Below are positions 34,512 to 43,670 of a stretch of 44,394 nt of DNA, piece by piece. How positions within the stretch are numbered: the stretch's first letter is position 1; every line of letters starts with the position of its first letter. A program made the translations under genes and the position numbers. The DNA lies in contig NZ_JBLOUI010000018.1 of assembly GCF_047807365.1 (NCBI RefSeq), positions 1 through 44,394 on the forward strand, read 5' to 3'. The notes below the pieces were generated by a model. That model saw nothing but the letters and a program-made list of their open reading frames with translations, had not been told where the DNA came from and ran no database searches. The DNA is from Peptacetobacter sp900539645 (lineage in GTDB: Bacteria; Bacillota; Clostridia; Peptostreptococcales; Peptostreptococcaceae).

Positions 34512-34552
34512 AGAAAGGGACTGCTACAAGATACGTAACAGTCCCTTTCTTT
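34512..34552. terminator. Terminator, convergent side of msrAB
   Basis: AGAAAGGGACTG (34512-34523) pairs with CAGTCCCTTTCT (34539-34550), with an inner TAC/GTA pair and T-rich flanks on both strands. Confidence 0.75.
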
Positions 34553-34622
34553 AGGGATATAATTAATTGGTTTTATAGTTAAGTATGTGAGAATACCTAC
34601 TAACAAGTTTAATGTTTGAATT

Positions 34623-35576
34623 TTATTCAAATATTTTTAAATATTCTCCGTATCCTTCTTTTTCAATATCTTCTTTAGGTATGAATTTAAGTGATGCAGA
34701 GTTTATGCAGTATCTAAGTCCGCCAAGTTCTTCTGGACCGTCATCAAATACGTGTCCTAAGTGAGAGTTTGATACTCTACTTCTTACCTCAGTTCTAAGC
34801 ATTCCCATAGAGAAGTCAGTTCTTTCTGATAGAGAATTGTTTTCTACAGGTTTAGAGAATGCTGGCCAACCACAACCGCTTTCAAATTTGTCTTTAGAAG
34901 AGAATAATACTTCTCCACCAACGACATCTACATATATTCCTTCTTCAAAGTTGTTGAAGTAGTCATTTTCAAATGGGCACTCAGTCATATCATTCTGAGT
35001 AACTTCAAACTGAATATCAGTAAGTTTTTCTTTTAACTCATCTCTATCAGGTCTACTTCCATCCCAAAATGCTTTAACAAAATTGTATCTTCCAGAATTT
35101 TTGTAGTACATATTATAGTGCCGAGGTTGTTTTTTGTAGTAATTCTGATGCTCTGGTTCTGCATTGTAAAATGTAGTAGCATCAATTATTTCAACTGATA
35201 TAGGTCTATCAAATCTTTTGCTCTCATCTAATTCTTTTTTAGACTGTTCAGCTATTTTTCTCTGTTCTTCATCGTGAACGAATATAGCTGGTCTATACTG
35301 AAGACCTCTGTCAACAAATTGCCCATTAGAGTCAGTTGGATCTATCTGTTTCCAGAATACATCTAATATATCGGCATAATCTATTAGAGAATCATCATAA
35401 GTTATTTCAATAGCTTCATAATGTCCTGTAGTTCCGCTGCATACTTCTTTATATGTAGGGTTTTCTGTTTCACCACCAGTGTATCCAGAAATAACCTCAA
35501 GTATTCCATCATATTTAGAGAATGGTTTTACCATACACCAAAAACATCCTCCTGCAAATGTAGCTTTTTTTATCAT
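34623..35576 (-). CDS. msrAB: Peptide methionine sulfoxide reductase, MsrA-MsrB fusion
   Basis: The 317-aa protein fuses MsrA (about residues 1-160; catalytic Cys in FAGGCFWCM, then YTGG, HYEAIE and EPEHQNYY) with MsrB (about 185-310; GCGWPAFSKP, EVRSRVSNSHLGHVFDDGP and catalytic Cys in LRYCINSASLKFIP). The two domains reduce the S and R forms of methionine sulfoxide. There is no export signal, so it acts in the cytoplasm. The MsrB part lacks the four zinc cysteines of some members. I chose ATG 35576; ATG 35588 touches the AAAGG site, so the start is not certain. Confidence 0.94.
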   Translation of the reverse strand: MIKKATFAGGCFWCMVKPFSKYDGILEVISGYTGGETENPTYKEVCSGTTGHYEAIEITYDDSLIDYADILDVFWKQIDPTDSNGQFVDRGLQYRPAIFVHDEEQRKIAEQSKKELDESKRFDRPISVEIIDATTFYNAEPEHQNYYKKQPRHYNMYYKNSGRYNFVKAFWDGSRPDRDELKEKLTDIQFEVTQNDMTECPFENDYFNNFEEGIYVDVVGGEVLFSSKDKFESGCGWPAFSKPVENNSLSERTDFSMGMLRTEVRSRVSNSHLGHVFDDGPEELGGLRYCINSASLKFIPKEDIEKEGYGEYLKIFE

Positions 35577-35856
35577 ATATTTACACATCCTTTGTAATCT
35601 TAATTAATATTAGATAAATTAAATTGTAATTTATCTTGAAAACTTAAAAAATCTTATATAAGATATATTCCCAATGAAAATGTTTTTAAACAGGAAAAAT
35701 AGAAATTGTTTAAATTTTATCTTCTTTAAATATAGATGTTTTTATTTTTAATAAATGATATAATATTATTATTGAAATTACAGAAAACTATGAAAAAAGA
35801 ATAAACTTTTTTAAAATAGTATTAAAAAAGAAATTGCTAAAGAAAGAGATGGAAAT

Positions 35857-37056
35857 ATGGAAAAATTATACTACACAGATAGATATAAAAAAGAATTCAA
35901 TGCAAATGTTGTAGAAATTTTAGAAAGAGAAGGCAAGTACTTAGTAGAATTAGATCAAACTGCATTTTTCCCAGGTGGAGGCGGACAGTTTTGCGATAGA
36001 GGTACATTAAACGGAATAGAAGTTGTAGATATGCTTGAAGAAAATGGAAAAGTATATCATATAATAGAAGAAAATTTATCTGATAAACAGGTAAAAGGTG
36101 TTATAGACTGGGATAGAAGAGAAGATGGAATGCACCAGCATTTTGGGCAGCATGTACTTTCTGGATGCTTTTTTACAAAATACAATAGAAACACTTGTGG
36201 ATTCCATTTAGGTGAGGATATAAGCACAGTTGATATAGAAGGCGAGTTTACAGATGAGATGCTTTTAGAAGTTGAAAAAATGGCAAACGATGTAATTCGC
36301 CAAAACATACACGTAGATATATTTGTTCCTTCAAAAGACGAATTAGAGGATACTTGGACTAGAAGAAAGCTTCCAGATACAGCAGAGGAGATTAGAATTG
36401 TTAGAATAGGGGACTTAGATACTAATGCTTGCTGTGGATGCCATCCAGAGTACACAGGAGAGCTAAGACTTTTAAAAATAAAAAGAACAGAAAAATGCAG
36501 AAATGCTACAAGAGTAGAGTTCTTAGCTGGAAAAAGAGCAGTTGACTATGTATTAAAAAGAGATGCCGTTATGACAAGTCTTTGTAAACATCTTAGTTGC
36601 AATGAAGAAAATATAGAAAAATGCGTTAAAAATATTGAAGAAAAATGCGATGAAATTATACATCAGAAAAATATGCTAGAAGATGAGTTATTAGATTATA
36701 GAATTAAAGAATTAGTTGAAAAAGCTGAAATAATAGGTGATATAAAACTTATAAAAGCTGTATTTAAAGATAAAGACAGTAGGTATTTAAACAAAATGAT
36801 AAAGAAAATTACAGAAAATGAAAAAATGGCTGTTATGTTTTTAAATGAAGTCGGAAATAGGATAAATGTTGTATTTGCGTACACTGAGGATATAGATGGA
36901 CCTAGTATGTCAGATATATTAAGAAGTAATATCTCTATTATAGAAGGAAAAGGTGGAGGAAGTAGATACTCAGCACAGGGTGGCGGAGTAAACAACGGCA
37001 AATCAGATGAATTTATCGAAGAATCTTTTAAGATGTTTTTAGCTCATTTTGAGTAG
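35857..37056 (+). CDS. alaX: Alanyl-tRNA editing protein AlaX (long form with DHHA1 domain)
   Basis: The 399-aa protein resembles the editing half of alanyl-tRNA synthetase: an N-terminal beta domain (QTAFFPGGGGQFCDRG), the zinc/editing site HQHFGQHVLSG and CCGCHPEYTGEL, a coiled linker (about residues 235-290) and a C-terminal DHHA1 domain with EGKGGGSRYSAQGGG. It hydrolyses mischarged Ser-tRNA(Ala) or Gly-tRNA(Ala). Length and DHHA1 place it in the AlaX-L class. ATG 35857 follows AAGAGATGG. A small membrane protein gene follows at 27 bases. Confidence 0.92.
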   Translation: MEKLYYTDRYKKEFNANVVEILEREGKYLVELDQTAFFPGGGGQFCDRGTLNGIEVVDMLEENGKVYHIIEENLSDKQVKGVIDWDRREDGMHQHFGQHVLSGCFFTKYNRNTCGFHLGEDISTVDIEGEFTDEMLLEVEKMANDVIRQNIHVDIFVPSKDELEDTWTRRKLPDTAEEIRIVRIGDLDTNACCGCHPEYTGELRLLKIKRTEKCRNATRVEFLAGKRAVDYVLKRDAVMTSLCKHLSCNEENIEKCVKNIEEKCDEIIHQKNMLEDELLDYRIKELVEKAEIIGDIKLIKAVFKDKDSRYLNKMIKKITENEKMAVMFLNEVGNRINVVFAYTEDIDGPSMSDILRSNISIIEGKGGGSRYSAQGGGVNNGKSDEFIEESFKMFLAHFE

Positions 37057-37083
37057 TTTTAATTGGGAAGGTGGAATTTTAAA

Positions 37084-37398
37084 ATGGAAAATTTAACAAC
37101 TATTATGTATGTATTTTTAGGGTTGGATGTATTATCAATAGGAATTATGTTTTTATTGAAAAATCTTGGATCAAATAAGCTTGTTTTTAATGCAATAGGG
37201 CTATATATGTTTGTTCTATGTGTGCTTTTATTCTCAGTAGTGCCTAGTTCAAATATAGTGTTTAAGCTAGTTTCAGCGGTATTATTTGTTCCAGGGGTAA
37301 TAGCGTTTGTTATGAAGGATAAGGACTTTGGAAAAGCAAGAATACTTATGACTATAACTATGATATTATCTACAGTAGGACTATTTATGGTTAAATAA
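37084..37398 (+). CDS. Small four-segment membrane protein, unknown
   Basis: The 104-aa protein is almost all membrane: segments at about residues 8-28, 37-57, 59-80 and 84-103, with short charged loops (KNLGSNK, MKDKDFGKAR). I do not recognise the family. ATG 37084 follows GGAAGGTGG; TTG 37063 is less likely. It probably shares a transcript with alaX and is followed by a terminator. Confidence 0.72.
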   Translation: MENLTTIMYVFLGLDVLSIGIMFLLKNLGSNKLVFNAIGLYMFVLCVLLFSVVPSSNIVFKLVSAVLFVPGVIAFVMKDKDFGKARILMTITMILSTVGLFMVK

Positions 37399-37406
37399 TT
37401 AAATAA

Positions 37407-37453
37407 AAAGAGTGGTTTACTTACATCATACAAATTTAAACCACTCTTTTTTT
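37407..37453. terminator. Rho-independent terminator
   Basis: AAAGAGTGGTTTA (37407-37419) pairs with TAAACCACTCTTT (37437-37449), followed by a T run. Confidence 0.85.
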
Positions 37454-37569
37454 ATTTTAATTTATTTTAATCATAAATAGTCCTATTTGTATTTATATCT
37501 ATAGTTATAGGAATAAGTATATCTTTAAATACAGGAAAAATTTTGTAGCTTTGTTTGGTTATTGTAAAG

Positions 37570-37863
37570 TTAGATTAGTTTTGAGAATACGACAAATACT
37601 ATCAGTACAAGTAGTATAGCGTAGAATATTTTTATGTAGCCGCTTCTTCCTTTGGGAGCAGTGTTTTTGATTTTTTGTTTTCTAGCTTTTGTCTTTTGGT
37701 CTTTTTTAGCTTGTTTGAATTCTATTATTTTTCCGTCGTTCGTAGTTTTCTTCTTGCCTTCGTATATGTTTACAGTCATAGATTCATTTAGTTTTTTCTC
37801 TCTTTTTTCTCTATCTATAGAATTGAAGTCGATTGTTTTCGAATTTTTATTATCTTTATCCAT
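37570..37863 (-). CDS. Small tail-anchored membrane protein, unknown
   Basis: The 97-aa protein is very charged (Lys/Glu/Asp-rich, about residues 1-72) with one C-terminal membrane segment (IFYAILLVLIVFVVFSKLI), so the bulk faces the cytoplasm. ATG 37863 is seven bases behind GGAGG. I know no family; small basic tail-anchored proteins of this kind are common in clostridia near division or envelope genes, but nothing here shows the role. Confidence 0.72.
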   Translation of the reverse strand: MDKDNKNSKTIDFNSIDREKREKKLNESMTVNIYEGKKKTTNDGKIIEFKQAKKDQKTKARKQKIKNTAPKGRSGYIKIFYAILLVLIVFVVFSKLI

Positions 37864-38016
37864 CGGAAAACCTCCAAATATTTTTTAGTATTATAAAATA
37901 CTTTATAACTTATTCAAAAATATATCAAGTGTATTTATAGGAAATTGTTGAAAAGTTAAGCAGAAAAAATTTATACAAATTTAATAAAATTCTTATCAAA
38001 AAATCGAACAAAAATC

Positions 38017-38070
38017 TTGAAATCGAACGTATGTATGGTATAATAGAATTAACAAAAGGAACAGATGTTC
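38017..38070 (+). promoter_or_regulatory. Extended -10 promoter with a LexA-like box
   Basis: TTGAAA (38017-38022), a 16-base spacer and TGGTATAAT (-10 at 38039-38044). GAACAGATGTTC (38059-38070) fits the Gram-positive LexA (DinR) consensus GAAC-N4-GTTC exactly and lies just after the expected start point. A weaker half-match CGAACGTATGTATG (38025-38038) fills the spacer. LexA would block this promoter until DNA damage (inference). Confidence 0.55.
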
Positions 38071-38168
38071 TATAAAAGAACAGAACAATTTTACTAAAAA
38101 ATGTTTGCAAATATATTAAATTGGGAATATTAACATACATAAAATTTTTTTGAGGAGAGGATTTTATC

Positions 38169-38327
38169 ATGGAAAGAGAAAGAACATTAAGAGAAATAAC
38201 TTTTTCAAATTTAGAACATGGAGAAGTAACTTTATACGAGTTAAATGAGATATATGAACAATTAGGATTTTATTTTGAGGTTAAAAGAGGGCAGTTTAAA
38301 GGAATGAAAAAGGAAAGGGTCCATTAA
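38169..38327 (+). CDS. 52-residue protein, unknown
   Basis: The frame MERERTLREITFSNLEHGEV... to KKERVH has 52 codons, an excellent site (GAGGAGAGG, eight bases upstream) and its own promoter about 120 bases upstream. The product is soluble and charged, with no signal or membrane segment; the middle (TLYELNEIYEQLGFYFEV) looks helical. I do not recognise it. The LexA-like box at its promoter raises the chance of a damage-response role. pyrE follows at 86 bases with a separate promoter. Confidence 0.62.
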   Translation: MERERTLREITFSNLEHGEVTLYELNEIYEQLGFYFEVKRGQFKGMKKERVH

Positions 38328-38344
38328 TAGCCAAAGTTAGAGAA

Positions 38345-38373
38345 TTGAAATAATCGCAAATCTGTGGTAAAAT
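38345..38373 (+). promoter_or_regulatory. Promoter of pyrE
   Basis: TTGAAA (38345-38350), a 17-base spacer ending TGTGG and TAAAAT (38368-38373). The 40-base leader has no pyrimidine attenuator that I can see. Confidence 0.6.
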
Positions 38374-38413
38374 TAAAAAGATTTAAAAAGCTACAGATAC
38401 GGAGGTTGTAAAT

Positions 38414-39097
38414 ATGGAAGCATATAAAGAACAATTTATAGACTTTATGGTTGAAAGCAAAGTATTAAAATTTGGAGAATTTACATTAAAGAGTGGAAGA
38501 AAATCACCATTCTTCATGAATGCTGGTGCTTATGTAACAGGTTCACAGTTAAAAAGACTTGGAGAATACTATGCTAAAGCTATACATGATAAATATGGAG
38601 ATGATTTCGATGTGCTGTTCGGACCAGCTTACAAAGGTATACCACTAGGTGTAGTAACAGCAATTGCATATAGTGAATTATACGGAAAAGAAGTACGTTA
38701 TTGCTCAGATAGAAAAGAAGTTAAAGATCATGGTGCTGACAAAGGTGGATTCCTTGGAAGTGAACTTCAGGATGGCGATAGAGTAATAATGATAGAAGAC
38801 GTAACTACATCTGGAAAATCTATGGAAGAAACAGTTCCAAAAGTAAGAGGTGCAGCAAACGTTGAAATAGTAGGACTTATGGTATCTCTAGACCGTATGG
38901 AAATAGGAAAAGGCGGAGTAAAATGCGCTTTAGACGAAGTAAAAGAATTATATGGATTCGACACAAATGCTATAGTAACAATGGCAGAAGTTGTAGAATA
39001 CTTATACAACAAACCATGCAACGGTGAAATAGTAATAAACGACGAAATAAAAGCTGCTATAGACGAATACTACAAACAGTATGGAGCAAAAAAATAA
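38414..39097 (+). CDS. pyrE: Orotate phosphoribosyltransferase
   Basis: The 227-aa type I phosphoribosyltransferase has an N-terminal hood (FTLKSGRKSPFFMNAG), FGPAYKGIPLG, the flexible loop YCSDRKEVKDHGADKGG and the PRPP-binding motif RVIMIEDVTTSGKS. It joins orotate to PRPP to give OMP, the fifth step of UMP synthesis. ATG 38414 follows ACGGAGG. Codon use is optimised. It stands alone here without other pyr genes. A Tn916-like element lies immediately downstream, with no clear terminator between. Confidence 0.95.
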   Translation: MEAYKEQFIDFMVESKVLKFGEFTLKSGRKSPFFMNAGAYVTGSQLKRLGEYYAKAIHDKYGDDFDVLFGPAYKGIPLGVVTAIAYSELYGKEVRYCSDRKEVKDHGADKGGFLGSELQDGDRVIMIEDVTTSGKSMEETVPKVRGAANVEIVGLMVSLDRMEIGKGGVKCALDEVKELYGFDTNAIVTMAEVVEYLYNKPCNGEIVINDEIKAAIDEYYKQYGAKK

Positions 39098-39203
39098 TAA
39101 TAAATTAAAGTAAAAAAAGATATATTAATATAAATTTTATATCTAATTTTCAATCATCCGCATAAACACTATACATTCAAGCATTTTGAGGTATAGAAAA
39201 ACA

Positions 39204-39237
39204 CTCATTTTACCACGAATTTACCACGATTGAATGA
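39204..39237. repeat. Paired TTTACCACGA repeats, probable integrase arm sites
   Basis: TTTACCACGA occurs twice (39209-39218 and 39220-39229), framed by CTCATT/AATGAG (39204-39209 and 39232-39237). Tn916-family integrases bind inside the element ends at short direct repeats of the GTGGTAAA type (the reverse complement), so this is the likely end region of the element next to pyrE. Confidence 0.5.
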
Positions 39238-39264
39238 GCCTTGATATGACAATAAAATTACTAT

Positions 39265-39306
39265 GGGAGATAGCACAAATAACTGTGTATCTCCCGATTT
39301 TCTTTT
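39265..39306. terminator. Strong hairpin terminator
   Basis: GGGAGATA (39265-39272) pairs with TATCTCCC (39288-39295), with inner CACA/TGTG, and is followed by GATTTTCTTTT. It lies between the pyrE side and the convergent element genes. Confidence 0.8.
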
Positions 39307-39316
39307 ATACAGCTGA

Positions 39317-39556
39317 TTACTTCACTCGTATTTCAAATTTCAAGATTGCTTTCATCATGTCTGTATAAATTTCTCCCTTTAGTTCTTCATCAACCTGCAT
39401 AATGATTTTACCACTTTCAGAGTGGTAAAAAGGACGCAAGCATAACTTAGAAATATAAGCGTCATAAAACTTCAAAATTTCTCTGATTGCCACTTCATCT
39501 CCGCTTGACGCTCTGCAAATCAATTCAAGAGAGGGATAGCCATAATCTTTGCTCAT
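39317..39556 (-). CDS. Tn916 Orf8-like helix-turn-helix protein
   Basis: The 79-aa protein matches the small HTH_16-type proteins next to sigma-like genes in Tn916-family elements (LICRASSGDEVAIREILKFYDAYISKLC, then MQVDEELKGEIYTDMMKAILKFE). Its ATG overlaps the stop of the sigma-like gene by four bases, as in the family. GC and codon use are richer than in the host genes, in line with transfer. Role in the parent elements: regulation of excision and transfer genes. Confidence 0.82.
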   Translation of the reverse strand: MSKDYGYPSLELICRASSGDEVAIREILKFYDAYISKLCLRPFYHSESGKIIMQVDEELKGEIYTDMMKAILKFEIRVK

Positions 39557-39981
39557 TCTTTTAACTTCCTTTCGCTTAAAAGCGTTTTTAACTTCTTTAG
39601 TCCTCTACTTCTTCTGCTAAAAATAGCAGAACGTGACACATAGTACAGTTCTGAAATTTTTCTGTCGTTCATGCCTTGAAAATAACGCAATAAAATCGCA
39701 CTACGCTGTTTTTCTGACAGTCTATGTAAAGCTGTACCGAGTGTTTCATCAGATACATAAATAGTAAAGTGCAAGACTTTAAATGATATACAATCATAAA
39801 AACAGGTATCGTTCGTTCCACGTTCAACTTGTTTCGTTTCTGCCATTTCACAAAACAATACTTCACGTTTAGAACATCTTGCAAGCTGTCTGTGTCGACT
39901 TTTTAATTTGTTCTTAATGACAATCAACATTAAAGAATTAAACTGTAATCTGACGATATGCTCGAAAGAAGATGTCCTCAT
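39553..39981 (-). CDS. Tn916 Orf7-like sigma factor (region 4)
   Basis: The 142-aa protein has a C-terminal sigma-70 region 4 (LGTALHRLSEKQRSAILLRYFQ, GMNDRKISELYYVSRSAIFSRRSRG). The N-terminal part has FEHIVRLQFNSLMLIVIKNKLK. ATG 39981 follows GAAAGGGGGGTGAG. In Tn916 the homologue helps switch on excision and transfer. It is coupled to the orf8-like gene. Confidence 0.83.
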   Translation of the reverse strand: MRTSSFEHIVRLQFNSLMLIVIKNKLKSRHRQLARCSKREVLFCEMAETKQVERGTNDTCFYDCISFKVLHFTIYVSDETLGTALHRLSEKQRSAILLRYFQGMNDRKISELYYVSRSAIFSRRSRGLKKLKTLLSERKLKE

Positions 39982-40209
39982 AATCTCACCCCCCTTTCTG
40001 CTAATGCTGAAATATATAAACGGAATACCGCCTATACCATTTAGAAATACAAAAAAATGGTAAGAAAAAAGCCCACACAAAACATATATTTGTGCGAGCC
40101 TTAAATACTGTAATATTACTCTTTATCTTATAACGCTATTCCTTTTTATCAGATTTCAAATTTTCTTTTATCTCTCATTTTTTAGTCCTCTCATTTTTCA
40201 TATCCTTAA

Positions 40210-41652
40210 TCAAATATTATTTTCGTTTTTATCTTTATACATTTTTTTAATCAACCTAAACCCTGTTAAACAAGCTCCTAATAAGCATATCACTACTAAA
40301 ATTATATAAACGTGTTGCATACCATAAATAAAGAACTCATCATGCCCAGCTACATAGTCTGATACTCTGTAACCTGCAATATTGCTCATAAAAAAGTACA
40401 GTAGAGTAGTAGATAAAGTTATTCCAACAGTCTGTCCTAAATTTCTCACTAAGGAATTTACGCTTCCGACAATACCGAGTTTACTTTTAGGACACGTTGA
40501 CATGATAAGAGCATTGTTAGCAGGCTGAAAGATTGCCTGTCCAACTGCCATAATTGCAACAAATATAGCGAATAAAATAGTAGGAGAGGTTTCTGTCAGC
40601 CTTGACATTAAAAAGAACCCTAAACTCAATACTAACAGTCCAGTAAAAATAACCTTTTCAGACGTTACTCTATCAGAAATACTTCCAAATATTGGGGAAC
40701 AAATTGCCAAAACCAAAGGGGATAGCATCATAAACAAGCCCGCATGGAATGGGCTTAACTTCAAAGTATTTTGCAAATAGAATGGTATTAAAATACTAGA
40801 TGAAGCTATGCAGATAAAAGATGTTAATGCACACCCTAGATTGATTGAAAATTTTAAGTTTCTGAATATATCCAAATCCAAAAGTGGTTGATGTTGTTTC
40901 TTTTCCACATGAATAAAAAGTATTGCCAAGATGATAGATATGCCGATACAAACCATAATATACGGATTTAATTGTTCTGTCTGTTGCGATAAAATCAATG
41001 AGCCAAAGAACAAAAGTGTAACAGCAAACTGTAAAATAGCCCCTAGTACATCCAAATGTTCATGTTTTTTCTCCCCTCTTGGTAGGAACTTTAATCCCAA
41101 TATAAATACGCTGATACCAAATGGAACATTGATATAGAAAATATAATTCCATTCAAATACAGACAAAATCATTCCTCCTATTGACGGTCCGACCATATTT
41201 CCTATTGCAACAGCAGTTACTAAAATACCTAAGGCTTTTCCTCTACTTTCTTTCGGAAATAGTTCAGTAATGATACCGTGGTTATTCGCCATATATGCCG
41301 AAGCTCCTATCCCTTGTAAGAATCGACATATAATCAGGACAACAAAAGAATTACTTAAACCGCATAACAAAGATGACACGGTAAAAAGGACAGTTCCAAG
41401 TTGAAATATTTTTGATTTTCCACAAATATCTCCCAAGCGCCCCCAAAATAATATCGTTGAACAAATAATAATAGAATAACTGGCGATTACCCATTCAACA
41501 GCCGATATAGTTACATTCAGTTTTTCTGAAAGGACAGGCAGTGCTACATTAACAATACTTGAGTCTAACGTAGCCATAAAAGTCATTGCAATTACAGCGA
41601 TTAGAACAATTTTTCTTTTTGTCGTTTCACTATGAATTGATTTATTATTCAT
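40210..41652 (-). CDS. MFS drug exporter of the DHA2 (14-segment) family
   Basis: The 480-aa protein has about fourteen membrane segments. DHA2 signatures: FMATLDSSIVNVALP (motif D1), WGRLGDICGKSKIF (motif A), CRFLQGIGASAYMANNHGII (motif B) and LGILVTAVAIGNMVGPSIGG (motif C, antiporter). It exports hydrophobic drugs with protons. ATG 41652 follows AAGGAG. It is divergent from an AraC regulator at 41784 and sits where Tn916 carries tet(M), so the pair looks like element cargo. Confidence 0.9.
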   Translation of the reverse strand: MNNKSIHSETTKRKIVLIAVIAMTFMATLDSSIVNVALPVLSEKLNVTISAVEWVIASYSIIICSTILFWGRLGDICGKSKIFQLGTVLFTVSSLLCGLSNSFVVLIICRFLQGIGASAYMANNHGIITELFPKESRGKALGILVTAVAIGNMVGPSIGGMILSVFEWNYIFYINVPFGISVFILGLKFLPRGEKKHEHLDVLGAILQFAVTLLFFGSLILSQQTEQLNPYIMVCIGISIILAILFIHVEKKQHQPLLDLDIFRNLKFSINLGCALTSFICIASSSILIPFYLQNTLKLSPFHAGLFMMLSPLVLAICSPIFGSISDRVTSEKVIFTGLLVLSLGFFLMSRLTETSPTILFAIFVAIMAVGQAIFQPANNALIMSTCPKSKLGIVGSVNSLVRNLGQTVGITLSTTLLYFFMSNIAGYRVSDYVAGHDEFFIYGMQHVYIILVVICLLGACLTGFRLIKKMYKDKNENNI

Positions 41653-41783
41653 AACAATTCTCCTTATTAGTATTATTTTGTGATTTACAATGCAAGCCAC
41701 ATATAATATAATAGGTATATATGCATATAATTTCAACAACTACATTGCTATATATTAGCACAATTTTGATATACGAGGTCGTT

Positions 41784-42662
41784 ATGAATAATAAAGATAA
41801 TTATTTTAACAGGGTAGGACAAGAGAGCTTTGTTGATATTTTTAAAAAAGCAGATATTAAAAATGGACAAAACTTCCCTAGACATTGGCATGAACATTTA
41901 CAAATTTATTACTTTATCAGTGGAACAGCTAAATTAGAGTGTGGTAAAAGTAATTTTAAAGTACAAGCTAATGATTTAGTCATTGTAAATCCTAATGAGT
42001 TACATTATTTAGAAAGTACATCAAATAATTTGGTTTTTTATACCATAAGGTTTGAACCCTCTTTCCTTTTTAGTAATCATGTAGATTTATTGCAAACAAA
42101 ATATTTAACTCCTATTACTTTAAATAGGATTGAATTTAACAATTTAATTCGAGATGATACAGAGCTAATAGAGTTAGTAAAAAAAGTCCTAATGGAATAC
42201 TTCAATAAAAAAACAGGTTACGAATTGGCAATAAAAGCATGTATTTATTATTTGGTAGTTATACTATTAAGAAACCATGTTCAGTGCATTCTTACACAAT
42301 CAGAGTTAGTTGAAAAAGAAGCTACCCTTATAAGATTTCAACCTGTATTTGAAATGATTGAGCATAAGTATAATGAAAAAATAACATTATCCGAACTTGC
42401 AAATATAGTGGGATTAAGTGTTCATCATTTTTGCCGTAGTTTCAAACAATTAACAGGAAAAACTACAACTGATTATATAAACAATATACGCTTAGATAAA
42501 TCAATCTACTATTTGAAACAAACAGATTATAATATCACAGAAATTGCTTTAATGTGTGGATTTGAAAACAGCAATTATTTTAGTCGAATATTTAAAAAGT
42601 ATCATTCCATTTCGCCTAGTCAATATAGAAATTCGTATAGAAATTTAGCCGTAACTACATAA
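41784..42662 (+). CDS. AraC-family transcriptional regulator
   Basis: The 292-aa protein has an N-terminal cupin sensor domain (FPRHWHEHLQIYYFISGTAKL with metal-like His pattern, NDLVIVNPNELHYLES) and a C-terminal double helix-turn-helix (ITLSELANIVGLSVHHFCRSFKQLTGKT and ITEIALMCGFENSNYFSRIFKK). It probably controls the divergent exporter; the shared gap is 131 bp. ATG 41784 follows GAGGTCG. The last codons overlap a terminator stem. Confidence 0.9.
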   Translation: MNNKDNYFNRVGQESFVDIFKKADIKNGQNFPRHWHEHLQIYYFISGTAKLECGKSNFKVQANDLVIVNPNELHYLESTSNNLVFYTIRFEPSFLFSNHVDLLQTKYLTPITLNRIEFNNLIRDDTELIELVKKVLMEYFNKKTGYELAIKACIYYLVVILLRNHVQCILTQSELVEKEATLIRFQPVFEMIEHKYNEKITLSELANIVGLSVHHFCRSFKQLTGKTTTDYINNIRLDKSIYYLKQTDYNITEIALMCGFENSNYFSRIFKKYHSISPSQYRNSYRNLAVTT

Positions 42663-42685
42663 GTGGCTACGGCTAAATTATTTTG
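42644..42685 (+). terminator. Terminator overlapping the araC-type gene end
   Basis: TTTAGCCGTA (42644-42653) pairs with TACGGCTAAA (42668-42677), followed by TTATTTTG. Confidence 0.7.
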
Positions 42686-42816
42686 TTTATACAATCCTCC
42701 AGTTGCTATCTTTATGAAGCGTCAGTTCATACTGCGATACTTGTGTTGCTTTTGTCTGATTTACCACAAATCAACTTTTATCCTTTTTTGCCTCTTGATT
42801 ACCCACCACAGAAAAG

Positions 42817-42882
42817 AAAAAGCCCTGTCAAGAGCCTTGCCACCATTGGTGGTGCTTTGCACTCTTGATCGGGCTTTTTGTT
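42817..42882. terminator. Large hairpin terminator inside the element
   Basis: AAAAAGCCC (42817-42825) pairs with GGGCTTTTT (42871-42879); TCAAGAG/CTCTTGA and CACCA/TGGTG give further inner stems. It lies between convergent AraC and XRE genes and has T tails on both strands. Confidence 0.75.
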
Positions 42883-42909
42883 TGCTGTATCTTTCATGCA
42901 AGAGGAAAA

Positions 42910-43581
42910 TCAAAGTCCTCTGTTCCATTTCTCTTTTAGATAATCTTCATAGTCCACCTCATTGAAATCTGATTGTGGCGAAGTGTCGGGAATGTTGTTC
43001 CTGTTGTCTATATCCGCAAGCTGACGGAATATCCAATCATCATAAGGGTCATGGTATTTATACTCTTTGGGCTGTTCTCTGTATCGGTCTAACCCTCGCA
43101 TTTCCTTATGTACTTTCATCATGCGTTCTATTTTTTGACGTTGTATCAACTGTTTGATTTCCATAAGTTCTTCAATTTCTACAACCTCATTAGAAAGATA
43201 ATTGCTGATGTATCTAATCAATATGGTTTCCATGTAAAATCTGTATTCGTTTTCATTATCGAAAAATTCATTTTCAGACAGATAATCTAAAGAAACATTA
43301 AAATCTTGTTCCCGTTTGATAATATCCATGATATATGGCTCGGTATGGTCGATATACTTCCATTCTCCCGATAACAATTCATTGGGCGTTACACCCAGCA
43401 CGTCCATTATCTTCTCTAACGTATCAAAGGTAGGATAATTCACACCTCGTTCAATCTTGGAAAGGCTCTGCATATTGATACCGATTTTGTCCGCAAGTTC
43501 TTGTTGTTTCATTCCTCTGTGTTTTCTTATGGTTTGTATGTTCTCTCCTAAGAAACTGATTTTCTTTTCATAATGCTCCAT
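42910..43581 (-). CDS. XRE-family transcriptional regulator of the element
   Basis: The 223-aa protein has an N-terminal XRE helix-turn-helix (IQTIRKHRGMKQQELADKIG, INMQSLSKIERGVNYPTFDTL) and a long acidic and helical C-terminal part with no recognised domain (ELMEIKQLIQRQKIERMMK; DPYDDWIFRQLADI). Such proteins accompany the rep gene in ICE of the Tn916 kind and control it. ATG 43581 has only a distant GAGGAG site. The rep remnant is divergent on the right. Confidence 0.82.
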   Translation of the reverse strand: MEHYEKKISFLGENIQTIRKHRGMKQQELADKIGINMQSLSKIERGVNYPTFDTLEKIMDVLGVTPNELLSGEWKYIDHTEPYIMDIIKREQDFNVSLDYLSENEFFDNENEYRFYMETILIRYISNYLSNEVVEIEELMEIKQLIQRQKIERMMKVHKEMRGLDRYREQPKEYKYHDPYDDWIFRQLADIDNRNNIPDTSPQSDFNEVDYEDYLKEKWNRGL

Positions 43582-43670
43582 AACTTAGTATAACCGCTCC
43601 TCTCGTTGCTTTTATTGGTATTTATAAGCATATCATACTTAATATATATCTAAAAGTCAACAAAAACTTC

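Noticed and set aside
42663..42965. Frames after the AraC gene
   Set aside because: They overlap two terminator hairpins and the XRE gene end, and encode no recognisable protein.
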